Program-made: the position numbers and the translations under genes
Shown here: piece after piece, positions 9,190 through 17,088 of the stretch
Position numbering within the stretch: the stretch's first letter is position 1
Layout: the number at the start of each line of letters is the position of its first letter
Assembly: GCA_900545175.1 (NCBI GenBank)
Contig: UQYF01000020.1
Span: 1-49,376 of the forward strand
DNA: 49,376 bases
Origin: an uncultured Eubacteriales bacterium
GTDB lineage: Bacteria > Bacillota > Clostridia > Lachnospirales > Lachnospiraceae
Direction of reading: 5' to 3'
Notes under the pieces: model-generated
Seen by the model: only the letters and a program-made list of their open reading frames with translations
Told to the model about the DNA's origin: nothing
The model's database searches: none

Positions 9190-10062
9190 TTAACTTATCG
9201 CATTCGCTCCTGCGATAATCTCAGTAAGCTCCTGCGTAATAGAGCCCTGTCGTGCTCTGTTATACATGAGGGATAAGTCGTCAATCATCTCATCCGCATT
9301 GCTTGTCGCATTGTCCATGGCTGTCATACGCGCACCATTCTCGCTTGCAACAGACTCGACAAGTGCACCGTATATAAGACTGCTGACATACTTAGGAATG
9401 ATAATATCAAGTGCTTCCTGCTCTGCCGGTTCATATTCCATAACTGAACCGTCAGCAAGCTCTTCCTTCTCATCATCCTTAAGCTGTATGTCATCGGCAC
9501 TGATAGGCAATAGCTTGATAAATACAGGAACCTGGCTCACCGTATTCATAAAGCATGTATATGCAAGGTAGATTTCACTGACCTCTCCGCTCGTATATGC
9601 ATTAAGCACTGCATCTGCAATATCCATAGCATCCCTGTACATCGGCTCATTGATAACATCCGAATAATCGGCCTTTATATCATAGCCTCTTCTTGCAAGG
9701 TAATCTTTGCCTTTACGACCTATGGAATATACAAGCATGTCTTCCTTTGCTATGCCACTTGATGTAACCTGTTTGATCACATTAGTATTGTAACCGCCGG
9801 CAAGTCCTCTGTTAGACGTGATTACAATGACAGCTTTTTTTCCTTCACCTGAATTATTCAAAAATCTATGGTTAATGGAACCGCTTCTTGCAATCATTGT
9901 GGTTACAGCCTTATACATAGCATCAAAATACGGCTTGGAATTCTCCGCACGGCTTCTCGCTTTCTGAAGCTTAACTGTAGCAACAAGCTTCATAGCCTTG
10001 GTAATCTGGCCTGTGCTCTGAATGCTCTCCTTACGCCTCTTTATATCTCTCATTGATGCCAT
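9190..10062 (-). CDS. atpG: F1Fo ATP synthase gamma subunit, operon 1
   Basis: This 290-residue central-stalk subunit starts with the family-typical MASMRDIKRRKESIQST, which forms the N-terminal coiled-coil helix. It contains the conserved ITSNRGLAGGYN block near residue 82 and ends with the C-terminal helix motif YNRARQGSITQELTEI. Gamma rotates inside the alpha3beta3 head and carries torque from the c ring. The start has AGGAGG eight bases upstream. It is spaced 17 bases from atpA and about 63 from atpD. Confidence 0.97.
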   Translation of the reverse strand: MASMRDIKRRKESIQSTGQITKAMKLVATVKLQKARSRAENSKPYFDAMYKAVTTMIARSGSINHRFLNNSGEGKKAVIVITSNRGLAGGYNTNVIKQVTSSGIAKEDMLVYSIGRKGKDYLARRGYDIKADYSDVINEPMYRDAMDIADAVLNAYTSGEVSEIYLAYTCFMNTVSQVPVFIKLLPISADDIQLKDDEKEELADGSVMEYEPAEQEALDIIIPKYVSSLIYGALVESVASENGARMTAMDNATSNADEMIDDLSLMYNRARQGSITQELTEIIAGANAIS

Positions 10063-10079
10063 ACCGATAACCTCCTATC

Positions 10080-11585
10080 TTATCGGAACTGCTTCTTGAA
10101 CTCATTTATAGCATTAGCAAGTTCTTTCTCAGTTTCCTCGGACATAACCTTGGTCTCCTTTATGGTCCTAGGTATCTGTGGATACTTAGTATCGATAAAG
10201 GCAAAAAGCTCTGTCTCAAATCTTCCGATAGCTTCTGTCGGTATATCAATTAAGAATTTCTTTGTGACCGCATATATAATGATAACCTGATACTCAACAG
10301 GCATAGGCTTATACTGCGGCTGTTTTAATACTTCCTTGATTCTCTCGCCCTGTGCAAGCTTCTCCTTGGTATCAGCATCAAGCTCAGAACCAAACTGTGA
10401 GAAAGCTGCAAGCTCTCTGTACTGTGCAAGCTCTGTTCTGATAGGAGCTGCAATCTTCTTGATAGCCTTAATCTGCGCAGCACCACCAACTCGCGATACT
10501 GACAGACCGGCATTGATAGCAGGACGGAAACCTGAGTTGAACATCTCTGTCTCTAAGTAAATCTGACCATCCGTGATTGAAATAACATTGGTAGGAATAT
10601 ATGCCGAAACATCTCCTGCCTGTGTCTCAATAATCGGAAGTGCTGTAAGAGAACCTCCGCCAAGCTCATCTGAGAGTCTTGCTGCACGCTCAAGAAGTCT
10701 TGAGTGGAGATAGAATACATCACCCGGATAAGCCTCACGTCCAGGTGCTCTCTTAAGAAGAAGTGAAAGTGTACGGTATGCGGCAGCGTGCTTACTTAAG
10801 TCATCGTAAACTACAAGCACGTCCTTGCCTGCCTCCATCCACTCCTCACCGATTGCACATCCCGAATATGGAGCAATATACTGTAAAGGAGCAAGCTCAC
10901 TGGCTGTTGATGCAACGATTGTCGTATAATCCATAGCACCATACTCTTCAAGTGTCTTAACAATGTTGGCAACAGTCGATGCCTTCTGTCCTATAGCAAC
11001 ATAGATACAGTAAACACCCTGTCCCTTCTGATTGATAATTGTATCGATTGCTATCGCAGTCTTACCTGTCTGACGGTCACCTATGATAAGCTCACGCTGA
11101 CCTCTTCCGATAGGAACCATCGCATCAATAGCCTTGATACCTGTCTGAAGTGGTGTATCAACGGACTTTCTTGCGATAACACCCGACGCAACTCTCTCAA
11201 TCTTTCTATACTTATCTGTCTGAATAGGTCCTTTTCCATCGATAGGCTGTCCAAGTGCATTTACTACACGTCCAAGCATCGCGTCCCCGACAGGAACCTC
11301 AACAACTCGTCCGGTAGTCTTAACTGTATCGCCTTCGCTGATACTCTTATTGTCACCGAGAAGAACTACACCGACATTGTCCTCCTCAAGGTTGAGAACC
11401 ATGCCGTACACTTCTCCCGGAAACTCCAAAAGCTCACCCTGCATGGCTTTTGCCAGACCATGAACGCGGGCAATACCATCTGCTACCTGAATTACCGTTC
11501 CGACATCAGACACCTCAAGCTCAGACTTATACTGCTTAATCTGTTCCTTAATGACTGAGCTGATTTCTTCTGGTCTTAAATTCAT
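10080..11585 (-). CDS. atpA: F1Fo ATP synthase alpha subunit, operon 1
   Basis: This 501-residue non-catalytic nucleotide-binding subunit has Walker A GDRQTGKT (near residue 168), the VYDDLSKHA segment and the arginine-finger region SRVGGAAQ. It starts with the usual alpha N-terminus (MNLRPEEISSVIKEQI), which binds the delta subunit on top of the head. It is a standalone alpha, unlike the fused alpha of operon 2. The spacing to atpH is about 100 bases, the largest gap in the operon. The start has a more distant AAGGAAGG site. Confidence 0.98.
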   Translation of the reverse strand: MNLRPEEISSVIKEQIKQYKSELEVSDVGTVIQVADGIARVHGLAKAMQGELLEFPGEVYGMVLNLEEDNVGVVLLGDNKSISEGDTVKTTGRVVEVPVGDAMLGRVVNALGQPIDGKGPIQTDKYRKIERVASGVIARKSVDTPLQTGIKAIDAMVPIGRGQRELIIGDRQTGKTAIAIDTIINQKGQGVYCIYVAIGQKASTVANIVKTLEEYGAMDYTTIVASTASELAPLQYIAPYSGCAIGEEWMEAGKDVLVVYDDLSKHAAAYRTLSLLLKRAPGREAYPGDVFYLHSRLLERAARLSDELGGGSLTALPIIETQAGDVSAYIPTNVISITDGQIYLETEMFNSGFRPAINAGLSVSRVGGAAQIKAIKKIAAPIRTELAQYRELAAFSQFGSELDADTKEKLAQGERIKEVLKQPQYKPMPVEYQVIIIYAVTKKFLIDIPTEAIGRFETELFAFIDTKYPQIPRTIKETKVMSEETEKELANAINEFKKQFR

Positions 11586-11687
11586 AAGGCTCTTGCACCT
11601 TCCTTCTTATAATCTTCGTATTACACTTGCATAAGCATACATCTTCTTGGAATATATGCACATTATGCATTGTAAGCTGCCTGCAGC

Positions 11688-12236
11688 CTACGCAAGCTGA
11701 AGCTTGTTAAGCTCCTTTGTAAGTTCTGCAAGCTTTGTCTTAATACTGGTATCCACAACTCTGTCTCCAATGCGGATGACCATGCCTCCTATGAGGCTCT
11801 TATCTATGGAATAATTCATCTCAAGCTTCTTAAAGCTCGTAGTATCTAAGATCCTCTTCTCCACATCCGCCTTCTGCTTATCCGACAGCTCCATCGGAGT
11901 TGTCACATTTACAATACCTATTCTAAGGTAATCCTTAACGGCTGCGACAAAAAAGTCAAGTATTCCTGTGATATCGCTCTGTCTGTCCTTCTCAACTGCA
12001 AGAACGATAAGCCCTGTGATATCCTTTCTCACGCGGGAATCAAAGATGCTCTCCATAGTCTTAACCTTGTCGGTCTTACTTATCTTAGGGTTATTTAAGA
12101 AGTCTGTAAGCTCACTATTCTCCTTAAATGCCTCCAAAACAATCTGTACCTCATCAAGATATCCGGCAGCACTGCCGCTCTCGATGGCGAGCTCATAAAG
12201 AGCCTGTCCGTACGCTGATGCTGCTAATTTTGCCAT
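11688..12236 (-). CDS. atpH: F1Fo ATP synthase delta subunit, operon 1
   Basis: This 182-residue peripheral-stalk subunit joins the b subunits to the top of the alpha3beta3 head. The N-terminal helical domain (about 1-105) begins AASAYGQALYELA. The C-terminal part contains the conserved IGGMVIRIGDRVVDTSI block near residue 148. It overlaps the end of atpF by 13 bases, consistent with coupled translation. It is the usual separate form and gives a direct comparison for the delta-alpha fusion of operon 2. Confidence 0.96.
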   Translation of the reverse strand: MAKLAASAYGQALYELAIESGSAAGYLDEVQIVLEAFKENSELTDFLNNPKISKTDKVKTMESIFDSRVRKDITGLIVLAVEKDRQSDITGILDFFVAAVKDYLRIGIVNVTTPMELSDKQKADVEKRILDTTSFKKLEMNYSIDKSLIGGMVIRIGDRVVDTSIKTKLAELTKELNKLQLA

Positions 12237-12739
12237 GTATCATCACCCATTTCACGAAGCGTCTCATCAACTAATGACGCCTGAATGTCTGTGTCAATTG
12301 AAGCAGATACCACCTTGCCGGCAAGAGCCGATGCAAGAGCTATCATTTCCTTCTTCATATCATCGGCTGCGCCCTTCTTCTCTAAGAGAACCTCATTGTG
12401 GGCTCTCTCAATAATGTGGGCAGCCTCGGTCTTAGCCTCTTCTATAATCTGTTCCTCTCTCGCAAGTGCACGCTTTCTCGCATCTGCAAGAATAGCCTCC
12501 ACTTCCTTATCCGCCTCTTTAAGCTTAGCCTCATACTCAGCTTTCATAGCCTGTGCGTCTGCCGCATCAGTCTTAGCTTTCTCGATGTCATTGGCGATAC
12601 CTTCCTTACGCTTGTTAAGGAAATTTCTCACCGGATTGAACATCAGGTATGAACCTGCCAGAAAGAGAATAAAGATGTTAACTGCCGTTATAACCACATC
12701 CTGGATAAGCTGGGGATCTAGGTTGAACATTCTTTCCAA
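12224..12739 (-). CDS. atpF: F1Fo ATP synthase b subunit, operon 1
   Basis: This 171-residue protein has one N-terminal transmembrane helix (about 12-32, including VNIFILFLAGSYLMF) and a long charged coiled coil rich in Ala, Glu and Lys (about 45-150). It forms the peripheral stalk as a dimer. TTG at 12739 is the likely start, with GGGAGG seven bases upstream; an in-frame ATG at 12730 is a less well placed alternative. Only one b gene is present, so a homodimer is expected. Confidence 0.95.
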   Translation of the reverse strand: MERMFNLDPQLIQDVVITAVNIFILFLAGSYLMFNPVRNFLNKRKEGIANDIEKAKTDAADAQAMKAEYEAKLKEADKEVEAILADARKRALAREEQIIEEAKTEAAHIIERAHNEVLLEKKGAADDMKKEMIALASALAGKVVSASIDTDIQASLVDETLREMGDDTWQN

Positions 12740-12789
12740 GGTCTTGCCTCCCTTCGCCTATTATTCTCGTTAGCTTAGCCCTTAAAAAA

Positions 12790-13050
12790 TCAAAGCTTTC
12801 CGATAAGTGGGTTGGCAAATAAGAGAATAATCGCAACCGCAAATCCGTAAAGACCTGTTGTCTCGGCTACCGCCTGTCCAAGAAGCATGGTAGATGTGAT
12901 ATCTGACTTAGCTCCCGGATTACGTCCTACTGCTGCTGCTGCGTGGCCTGCTGCGATACCCTGTCCTATACCAGGTCCGACACCGGCTATCATTGCAATA
13001 CCTGCACCTACTGCTGAACATGCTAATACTAATGCTCTTCCATCAATCAT
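12790..13050 (-). CDS. atpE: F1Fo ATP synthase c subunit with Na+-type binding residues, operon 1
   Basis: This 86-residue hairpin protein has two transmembrane helices (about 5-35 and 53-80). The ion site reads Q30 in GPGIGQG on helix 1, and V61, E63, T64, T65 and Y68 on helix 2. In Na+-dependent c rings such as Ilyobacter tartaricus the matching residues are Q32, V63, E65, S66, T67 and Y70, so all but a conservative Ser-to-Thr change are present. The tail ends FANPLIG, also like the Na+-type subunits. The operon is therefore inferred to move Na+, which sequence alone does not prove. The start has AGGAGG about eight bases upstream. Confidence 0.96.
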   Translation of the reverse strand: MIDGRALVLACSAVGAGIAMIAGVGPGIGQGIAAGHAAAAVGRNPGAKSDITSTMLLGQAVAETTGLYGFAVAIILLFANPLIGKL

Positions 13051-13097
13051 TTTTAATTCCTCCTGAAAATGAAATTATATTATTTTTTTGAATAACC

Positions 13098-13817
13098 TTA
13101 TTCATCTGCAATCTTATCGTTGATATATACCATCGTAAGCATACAGAATACATACGTCTGAATTGCGCCGGAGAACACATCAAAGTATACATGAAGTGCA
13201 GCCGGAAGACCCAGCTTAAGGAATATAGGCAGCAATCCGTAAATCAGTCCCATCATAACTGTACCTGACATAATATTACCAAAAAGACGGAGAGATAATG
13301 AAAGCGGGACTGCAAACTCTCCTATCAGGTTAATCGGGAAAAGAATCGGAACCGGTTTAAAAAGGCTCGTAAAATGCTTTCCCTTATTCTTGGCGATGCC
13401 ACACCCCTGCACAAGTGCAAAGGTAATAAGGCCTAGTGGTAATGTAACACCATAATCTGCTGTCGGCGGTCTTAAGCCTAAAAGGCCCGACAGATTGCAG
13501 AACAGTATATACATGAATATCGCACAGATATAATTCACAAAACGTCTGGCATTCTTGCCCATGATGGACGCGACCATGTTGTCTATGGTCTGAACATACA
13601 TCTCTATGATATTCTGGAATGTACCCGGAATCTGTTTTGCGTGTTTCATCGTATGATGAGCGCATATCATGACAATAAGTATAAGTATCGTCACAATAAA
13701 CATTGCCACATGGGTTGTCGTAATATACAACTCCTGCCCAAACAGCGTGTATCTAAACACACCATGAATCATGAAATCAGCATCCGCCAATATCATACCC
13801 GGGAATTGTCCTGACAC
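13098..13817 (-). CDS. atpB: F1Fo ATP synthase a subunit, operon 1
   Basis: This 239-residue protein has about five to six transmembrane helices. The essential arginine that faces the c ring is in LSLRLFGNIMSG (near residue 170), and the last helix carries FSGAIQTYVFCML. It forms the ion half-channels. The start is GTG at 13817 with AAGGAGG eight bases upstream. It lies four bases after atpI. It belongs to a different branch from the a subunit of operon 2 (SLCMRLFGNVLG), consistent with different ion partners. Confidence 0.96.
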   Translation of the reverse strand: MSGQFPGMILADADFMIHGVFRYTLFGQELYITTTHVAMFIVTILILIVMICAHHTMKHAKQIPGTFQNIIEMYVQTIDNMVASIMGKNARRFVNYICAIFMYILFCNLSGLLGLRPPTADYGVTLPLGLITFALVQGCGIAKNKGKHFTSLFKPVPILFPINLIGEFAVPLSLSLRLFGNIMSGTVMMGLIYGLLPIFLKLGLPAALHVYFDVFSGAIQTYVFCMLTMVYINDKIADE

Positions 13818-13821
13818 GTTA

Positions 13822-14223
13822 TCAACCTCCTTGCTTTTTTTTAGTTGCTTTTTCTATAAGCCTGTGCGTCAAAGGCTGTGCATATGTTGCTACCTTCAAG
13901 CCGAAAAAACCGACAAACGTGGTTATCAGATTCAGCCATCCGAAGTATCCTATCGCTCCTAATAAAGCTACAGCCGCAAACATTCTTCCCACTGAGGAAA
14001 ATGCAAGAAATGCCGAATGCCCCTTCTGCATATGCATAGCCTTATATATGGTATGCTTCATAGAAAAGAGCATAAGCACTCCGGCTGCCGCACCAAGCAG
14101 CAAGCCTCCTTCGCCTTTTAGCTTGTCTTTGGTAAAAATAAGAACAAATATTGATGCCACAACAGTATATGCTGCCATGCCAAGCAATACTTCCCTAATG
14201 GTCTTTTTCGTTGTGTCTGTCAT
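13822..14223 (-). CDS. atpI: ATP synthase protein I-like (AtpI)
   Basis: This 133-residue protein has four predicted transmembrane helices, the usual layout of AtpI/UncI. In Na+ ATP synthases AtpI is known to help assemble the c ring; in other bacteria it may help Mg2+ uptake. It follows atpZ, as in many Firmicute operons. The start at 14223 has GGGAG five bases upstream and overlaps the atpZ 3' end by 29 bases; an upstream in-frame start at 14244 is less likely. Operon 2 has no equivalent. Confidence 0.85.
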   Translation of the reverse strand: MTDTTKKTIREVLLGMAAYTVVASIFVLIFTKDKLKGEGGLLLGAAAGVLMLFSMKHTIYKAMHMQKGHSAFLAFSSVGRMFAAVALLGAIGYFGWLNLITTFVGFFGLKVATYAQPLTHRLIEKATKKKQGG

Positions 14224-14479
14224 TCTCGCTCCCTGTACCGGCATCTTCGGACTTCTTGTGTGAATCTGAAGCTCCGGATGCTTTTTTTGCCATGAGATAG
14301 CAGTTTCTCATTCCTGCTGCCATTCCAAGAAACAGCAGTGGAATAACCACCCATGTTCCTATGAATTTTCCAATCCATATACCAATAAACAAGCACAAAA
14401 ATGTCGGAACCATAACATTAATCCCAAGCTGGGAAATAAGAGCAAGATTCTTATATGCATTATGTTTCTTATCAGCCAT
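14195..14479 (-). CDS. atpZ: AtpZ/AtpI-family small membrane protein
   Basis: This 94-residue protein has two transmembrane helices (about 15-65) and a charged C-terminal tail, typical of AtpZ, the first gene of many Firmicute atp operons. AtpZ and AtpI are thought to work together in c-ring assembly or divalent cation uptake. The start at 14479 has GGAGG five bases upstream. It is the first gene after the operon promoter. The tail is unusually polar (SDSHKKSEDAGTGSENDRHN). Confidence 0.85.
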   Translation of the reverse strand: MADKKHNAYKNLALISQLGINVMVPTFLCLFIGIWIGKFIGTWVVIPLLFLGMAAGMRNCYLMAKKASGASDSHKKSEDAGTGSENDRHNEKDH

Positions 14480-14515
14480 AGTTTCCTCCACCTTCTGCAA
14501 AGCTTACTGAAATAA

Positions 14516-14544
14516 ATTATACTATTATTTTTTATGAAAGTCCA
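14516..14544 (-). promoter_or_regulatory. Promoter of the first atp operon
   Basis: On the minus strand, -35 TGGACT (14539-14544), a 17-base spacer and -10 TATAAT (14516-14521) sit about 37 bases upstream of the atpZ start. The -10 is perfect and the -35 has four of six consensus bases. Confidence 0.65.
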
Positions 14545-14656
14545 TTAAAATTAAAAAGACATAATTGCCAAAACAAGGATACTAAATATTTTCTCTAAAA
14601 TTCTGTCACCTGAGCGCAAAATGTTGACACAAAATTTATTTATTTTTTCTAAATTA

Positions 14657-14685
14657 TTGAAATAATTGTATTATTTTGGTATATT
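14657..14685 (+). promoter_or_regulatory. Promoter of the DUF402 gene
   Basis: -35 TTGAAA (14657-14662), a 17-base spacer and -10 TATATT (14680-14685) lie about 34 bases before the DUF402 start. It diverges from the atp promoter. Confidence 0.65.
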
Positions 14686-14718
14686 TGTTGTAATAAAAGT
14701 CGTTCAAAGGAGGATCAT

Positions 14719-15201
14719 ATGAAAAGACCAGTTATTTTCCGCAAAAGATTCATTCCATCCGAGACTGTAGAGCTTAAGGATGATGTTCTCTTATACCGCG
14801 ATGACTCCATGCTCATCACACGCTGGACGACGCTTCGCCCAAGACATGACATAGCCGGCGGAATATCTCTCTACCTTATTGACAAGGGCTGCAAAATCTC
14901 CCGCATACATGACGCATTCGGAAGATTCCTGCACTATTACTGCGATATAATCCACACAGATTATTCTGCCGAAAATGATACATATATATTCACCGATCTG
15001 CTCGCAGACATTATTGTCCACCGCGACAACCGCTATTCAGTAGTAGATCTCGATGAGCTTGCCGAGGCACTTAAGACTTCCCTTATAGATACTGATACCA
15101 TGTGTGAAGCGTTATGCTCGACTGACAGGCTTATACGCTGCATTGACAATGGTGAATTTCATGGCTACACCAATATGATAGAGCGCTATGTGTCACTTTA
15201 A
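14719..15201 (+). CDS. DUF402 family protein
   Basis: This 160-residue soluble protein has the DUF402 pattern: a beta barrel core, then YCDIIHTDY and DLLADIIVHRDNRYSVVDLDEL with the conserved acidic residues. Some characterised relatives are nucleoside tri- or diphosphatases, but the substrate here is unknown. It is the only plus-strand gene in the first 26 kb and splits the ancestral upp-atp order. It has its own promoter and AAGGAGG six bases before ATG. The last codons lie within a perfect 18-bp inverted repeat that spans the stop codon. Confidence 0.85.
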   Translation: MKRPVIFRKRFIPSETVELKDDVLLYRDDSMLITRWTTLRPRHDIAGGISLYLIDKGCKISRIHDAFGRFLHYYCDIIHTDYSAENDTYIFTDLLADIIVHRDNRYSVVDLDELAEALKTSLIDTDTMCEALCSTDRLIRCIDNGEFHGYTNMIERYVSL

Positions 15202-15224
15202 CAGATAAGTGACACATAGCGCTC
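15181..15224 (+). terminator. Hairpin spanning the DUF402 stop codon
   Basis: Arms 15181-15198 and 15207-15224 are a perfect 18-bp inverted repeat with an 8-base loop that holds the stop codon TAA. There is no T run after it, so it may protect the 3' end or pause transcription rather than be a standard terminator. Confidence 0.55.
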
Positions 15225-15328
15225 ATGTAATTCTGAAATGAAATATTAAATTATTGCAGCCATACAAATATTCGCAATATATTTGTGTTGTAACCCGATA
15301 GCCGCTTCGCAATTTTCAAAAGGCAATT

Positions 15329-15346
15329 CAGCTGATTAATCAGCTG
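15329..15346 (-). terminator. Palindrome after upp, possible terminator
   Basis: A perfect 18-base palindrome (CAGCTGATTAATCAGCTG) begins five bases after the upp stop on the minus strand and is followed by AATTGCCTTTT. The stem is short and the T run weak. Confidence 0.45.
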
Positions 15347-15350
15347 TTTG

Positions 15351-15980
15351 TTATTTTGTACCGAATATTCTGTCTCCGGCATCGCCAAGACCCGGCATGA
15401 TATATCCATGCTCGTTAAGCTTCTCATCACAGGTTCCGATATACATATCTACATCAGGATGATCCTTCTTCATTCGCTCAATGCCCTCCGGTGCCGCTAT
15501 AATGCACATAAATCTGATATTCTTAATGCCTCTTTGCTTGAGCATTGTTATTGCCGCTGATGACGAACCTCCTGTCGCAAGCATAGGGTCCACAACGAAC
15601 ACTTCTCTGTCAGCGCAGTCCTGTGGCAGCTTGCAGTAATACTCAACAGGCTCTAGAGTCTCTTCGTTGCGGTAAAGGCCTATATGTCCGACCTTCGCTG
15701 CCGGAATCATGGCAAGCATTCCGTCAACCATTCCCAGACCTGCTCTCAAAATAGGCACAACAGCGAGCTTCTTTCCTGCAAGCTCCTTAACTGTCGTCTT
15801 ACATATAGGAGTCTCAATCTCCACATCCTTAAGCTTCAGATCTCTTGTCGCTTCGTAGCACATAAGCATTGAAATCTCGCTTATAAGAGTACGGAAATCC
15901 TTAGAACCTGTCTCCTTTCTTCTAAGAATGCCTATCTTATGCTGAATCAGCGGATGATCCATAATCACTACTTTACCCAT
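15351..15980 (-). CDS. upp: Uracil phosphoribosyltransferase
   Basis: This 209-residue enzyme makes UMP from uracil and PRPP for pyrimidine salvage. The PRPP-binding loop reads VDPMLATGGSS, preceded by RAGLGMVDGM and the uracil-side GLYRNEETLEPVEYY. The family-typical C-terminal GDAGDRIFGTK is present. The start at 15980 has GGGAGGA five bases upstream. It lies 25 bases after rpiB in a minus-strand run. The sua5, ywlE, rpiB, upp, atp order matches B. subtilis, apart from the inserted DUF402 gene. Confidence 0.97.
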   Translation of the reverse strand: MGKVVIMDHPLIQHKIGILRRKETGSKDFRTLISEISMLMCYEATRDLKLKDVEIETPICKTTVKELAGKKLAVVPILRAGLGMVDGMLAMIPAAKVGHIGLYRNEETLEPVEYYCKLPQDCADREVFVVDPMLATGGSSSAAITMLKQRGIKNIRFMCIIAAPEGIERMKKDHPDVDMYIGTCDEKLNEHGYIMPGLGDAGDRIFGTK

Positions 15981-16005
15981 AGCTGTCCTCCCATTTTTAT
16001 ATATT

Positions 16006-16440
16006 TTAATCCTCAATCATCTTAATGCGTCTTATATGTCTCTCATCATTAGAAAATTCTGTTGTCAAAAAAGTCTGTGTAATCTTGACTGCAAGTCCGG
16101 GTCCGACTACTCTTCCTCCAAGAGCAAGCACATTGGCATCATTATGAAGTCTTGTAGCTTCAGCCATAAAACAGTCAGTGCAGAGTGCAGCGCGTATTCC
16201 TTTTATCTTATTGGCAGCTATGGAAATACCGATTCCTGTTCCGCAGATAAGAATTCCTCTGTCACAGCTTCCGTCATTGATTGCCGCACATACTTTCTTC
16301 GCATACTCAGGATAGTCAACGCTTGCTTCGCTGTAACATCCAAAATCCTTGTATTCGTATCCATTTTTGTCAAGATATGCCATAATCTCCTGTTTCAGTG
16401 CAAATCCACCATGGTCACAACCAATTGCTATCATATTCAT
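16006..16440 (-). CDS. rpiB: Ribose 5-phosphate isomerase B
   Basis: This 144-residue RpiB/LacAB-family sugar isomerase interconverts ribose 5-phosphate and ribulose 5-phosphate. It shows GCDHGGFALK at the N-terminus, the anion-hole loop GTGIGISIAANK (near residue 67) and the CTDCFMAEATRLHNDANVLALGG region with the catalytic Cys. It lies between the LMW phosphatase homologue and upp, as ywlF does in B. subtilis. Two in-frame ATGs two codons apart are both reachable from the AGGAAAAGAGG ribosome site, so the exact start is uncertain by six bases. Confidence 0.95.
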   Translation of the reverse strand: MNMIAIGCDHGGFALKQEIMAYLDKNGYEYKDFGCYSEASVDYPEYAKKVCAAINDGSCDRGILICGTGIGISIAANKIKGIRAALCTDCFMAEATRLHNDANVLALGGRVVGPGLAVKITQTFLTTEFSNDERHIRRIKMIED

Positions 16441-16561
16441 CCTCTTTTCCTAAGCTTACATGTACTTATATTATCCGCACACAAGCCTATATTTTATTTG
16501 AAATATTATTCGGAACAAAATAATTCCACTTCCGGCTTTTACAAAACAGCATGCAGCTTTT

Positions 16562-17035
16562 TCAGACATCTGCATCATCCTGTTCATTTTCAAGCATGGT
16601 AAGCTTATTATCAACCTTTTTGAGCCATTCTATCATTGATTCGCAGCATTCGATATAGCCGTCCATCTCTTTGCCGTAAGGGTCAGGAATCTCTCCTGCC
16701 TCACCGACAAATTCCGATACGGTAAACAAATCATCCGGCGCATATGTCTCAATAACCATCTCTTTTTCCTTGTTTCCGATGGCAAGTATAAGCGTCCCTT
16801 CCGGAATATCCTCCTCAGTAAGCGGCACAGATGTCCTGTTATCAAGAATGATTCCTTTTTGTCTCATGACAGCAATAGCCTTTGGATTGACAGGCTCCGG
16901 AAACAGAACAATAAGACCTCTCGATATGATTTCAATATCCTTGTGTACGGTTATGTACTTCATAAGAAGCTCTGCCATAGGCCCCATACAAGTATTGTTC
17001 ATACTGACAAATACAATTCTATTATATTTTTTCAT
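16562..17035 (-). CDS. LMW protein phosphatase homologue lacking catalytic Cys and Arg
   Basis: This 157-residue protein aligns with low-molecular-weight Tyr/Arg phosphatases such as YwlE. The active P-loop of the family reads C-x-GN-x-CRSPMAE. Here it is VSMNNTCMGPMAE: the nucleophilic Cys is Ser (residue 11) and the loop Arg is Met (residue 17). The general-acid loop IPDPYG near residue 129 is kept. The codons AGT and ATG were read directly. It is probably not an active phosphatase by the usual mechanism and may bind phosphorylated partners. It sits where ywlE sits, between sua5 and rpiB. The ribosome site is weak, and translation may depend on sua5. Confidence 0.85.
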   Translation of the reverse strand: MKKYNRIVFVSMNNTCMGPMAELLMKYITVHKDIEIISRGLIVLFPEPVNPKAIAVMRQKGIILDNRTSVPLTEEDIPEGTLILAIGNKEKEMVIETYAPDDLFTVSEFVGEAGEIPDPYGKEMDGYIECCESMIEWLKKVDNKLTMLENEQDDADV

Positions 17036-17088
17036 GCATATTGCGAACAGTATGTCCGCTGCTCCTTGCTTTTTATTTTACCTAGAAA

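Noticed and set aside
12285..12773. A 162-codon plus-strand frame over atpF
   Set aside because: Shadow of the Ala/Glu-rich coiled coil of the b subunit; no start signal and it ignores operon structure.
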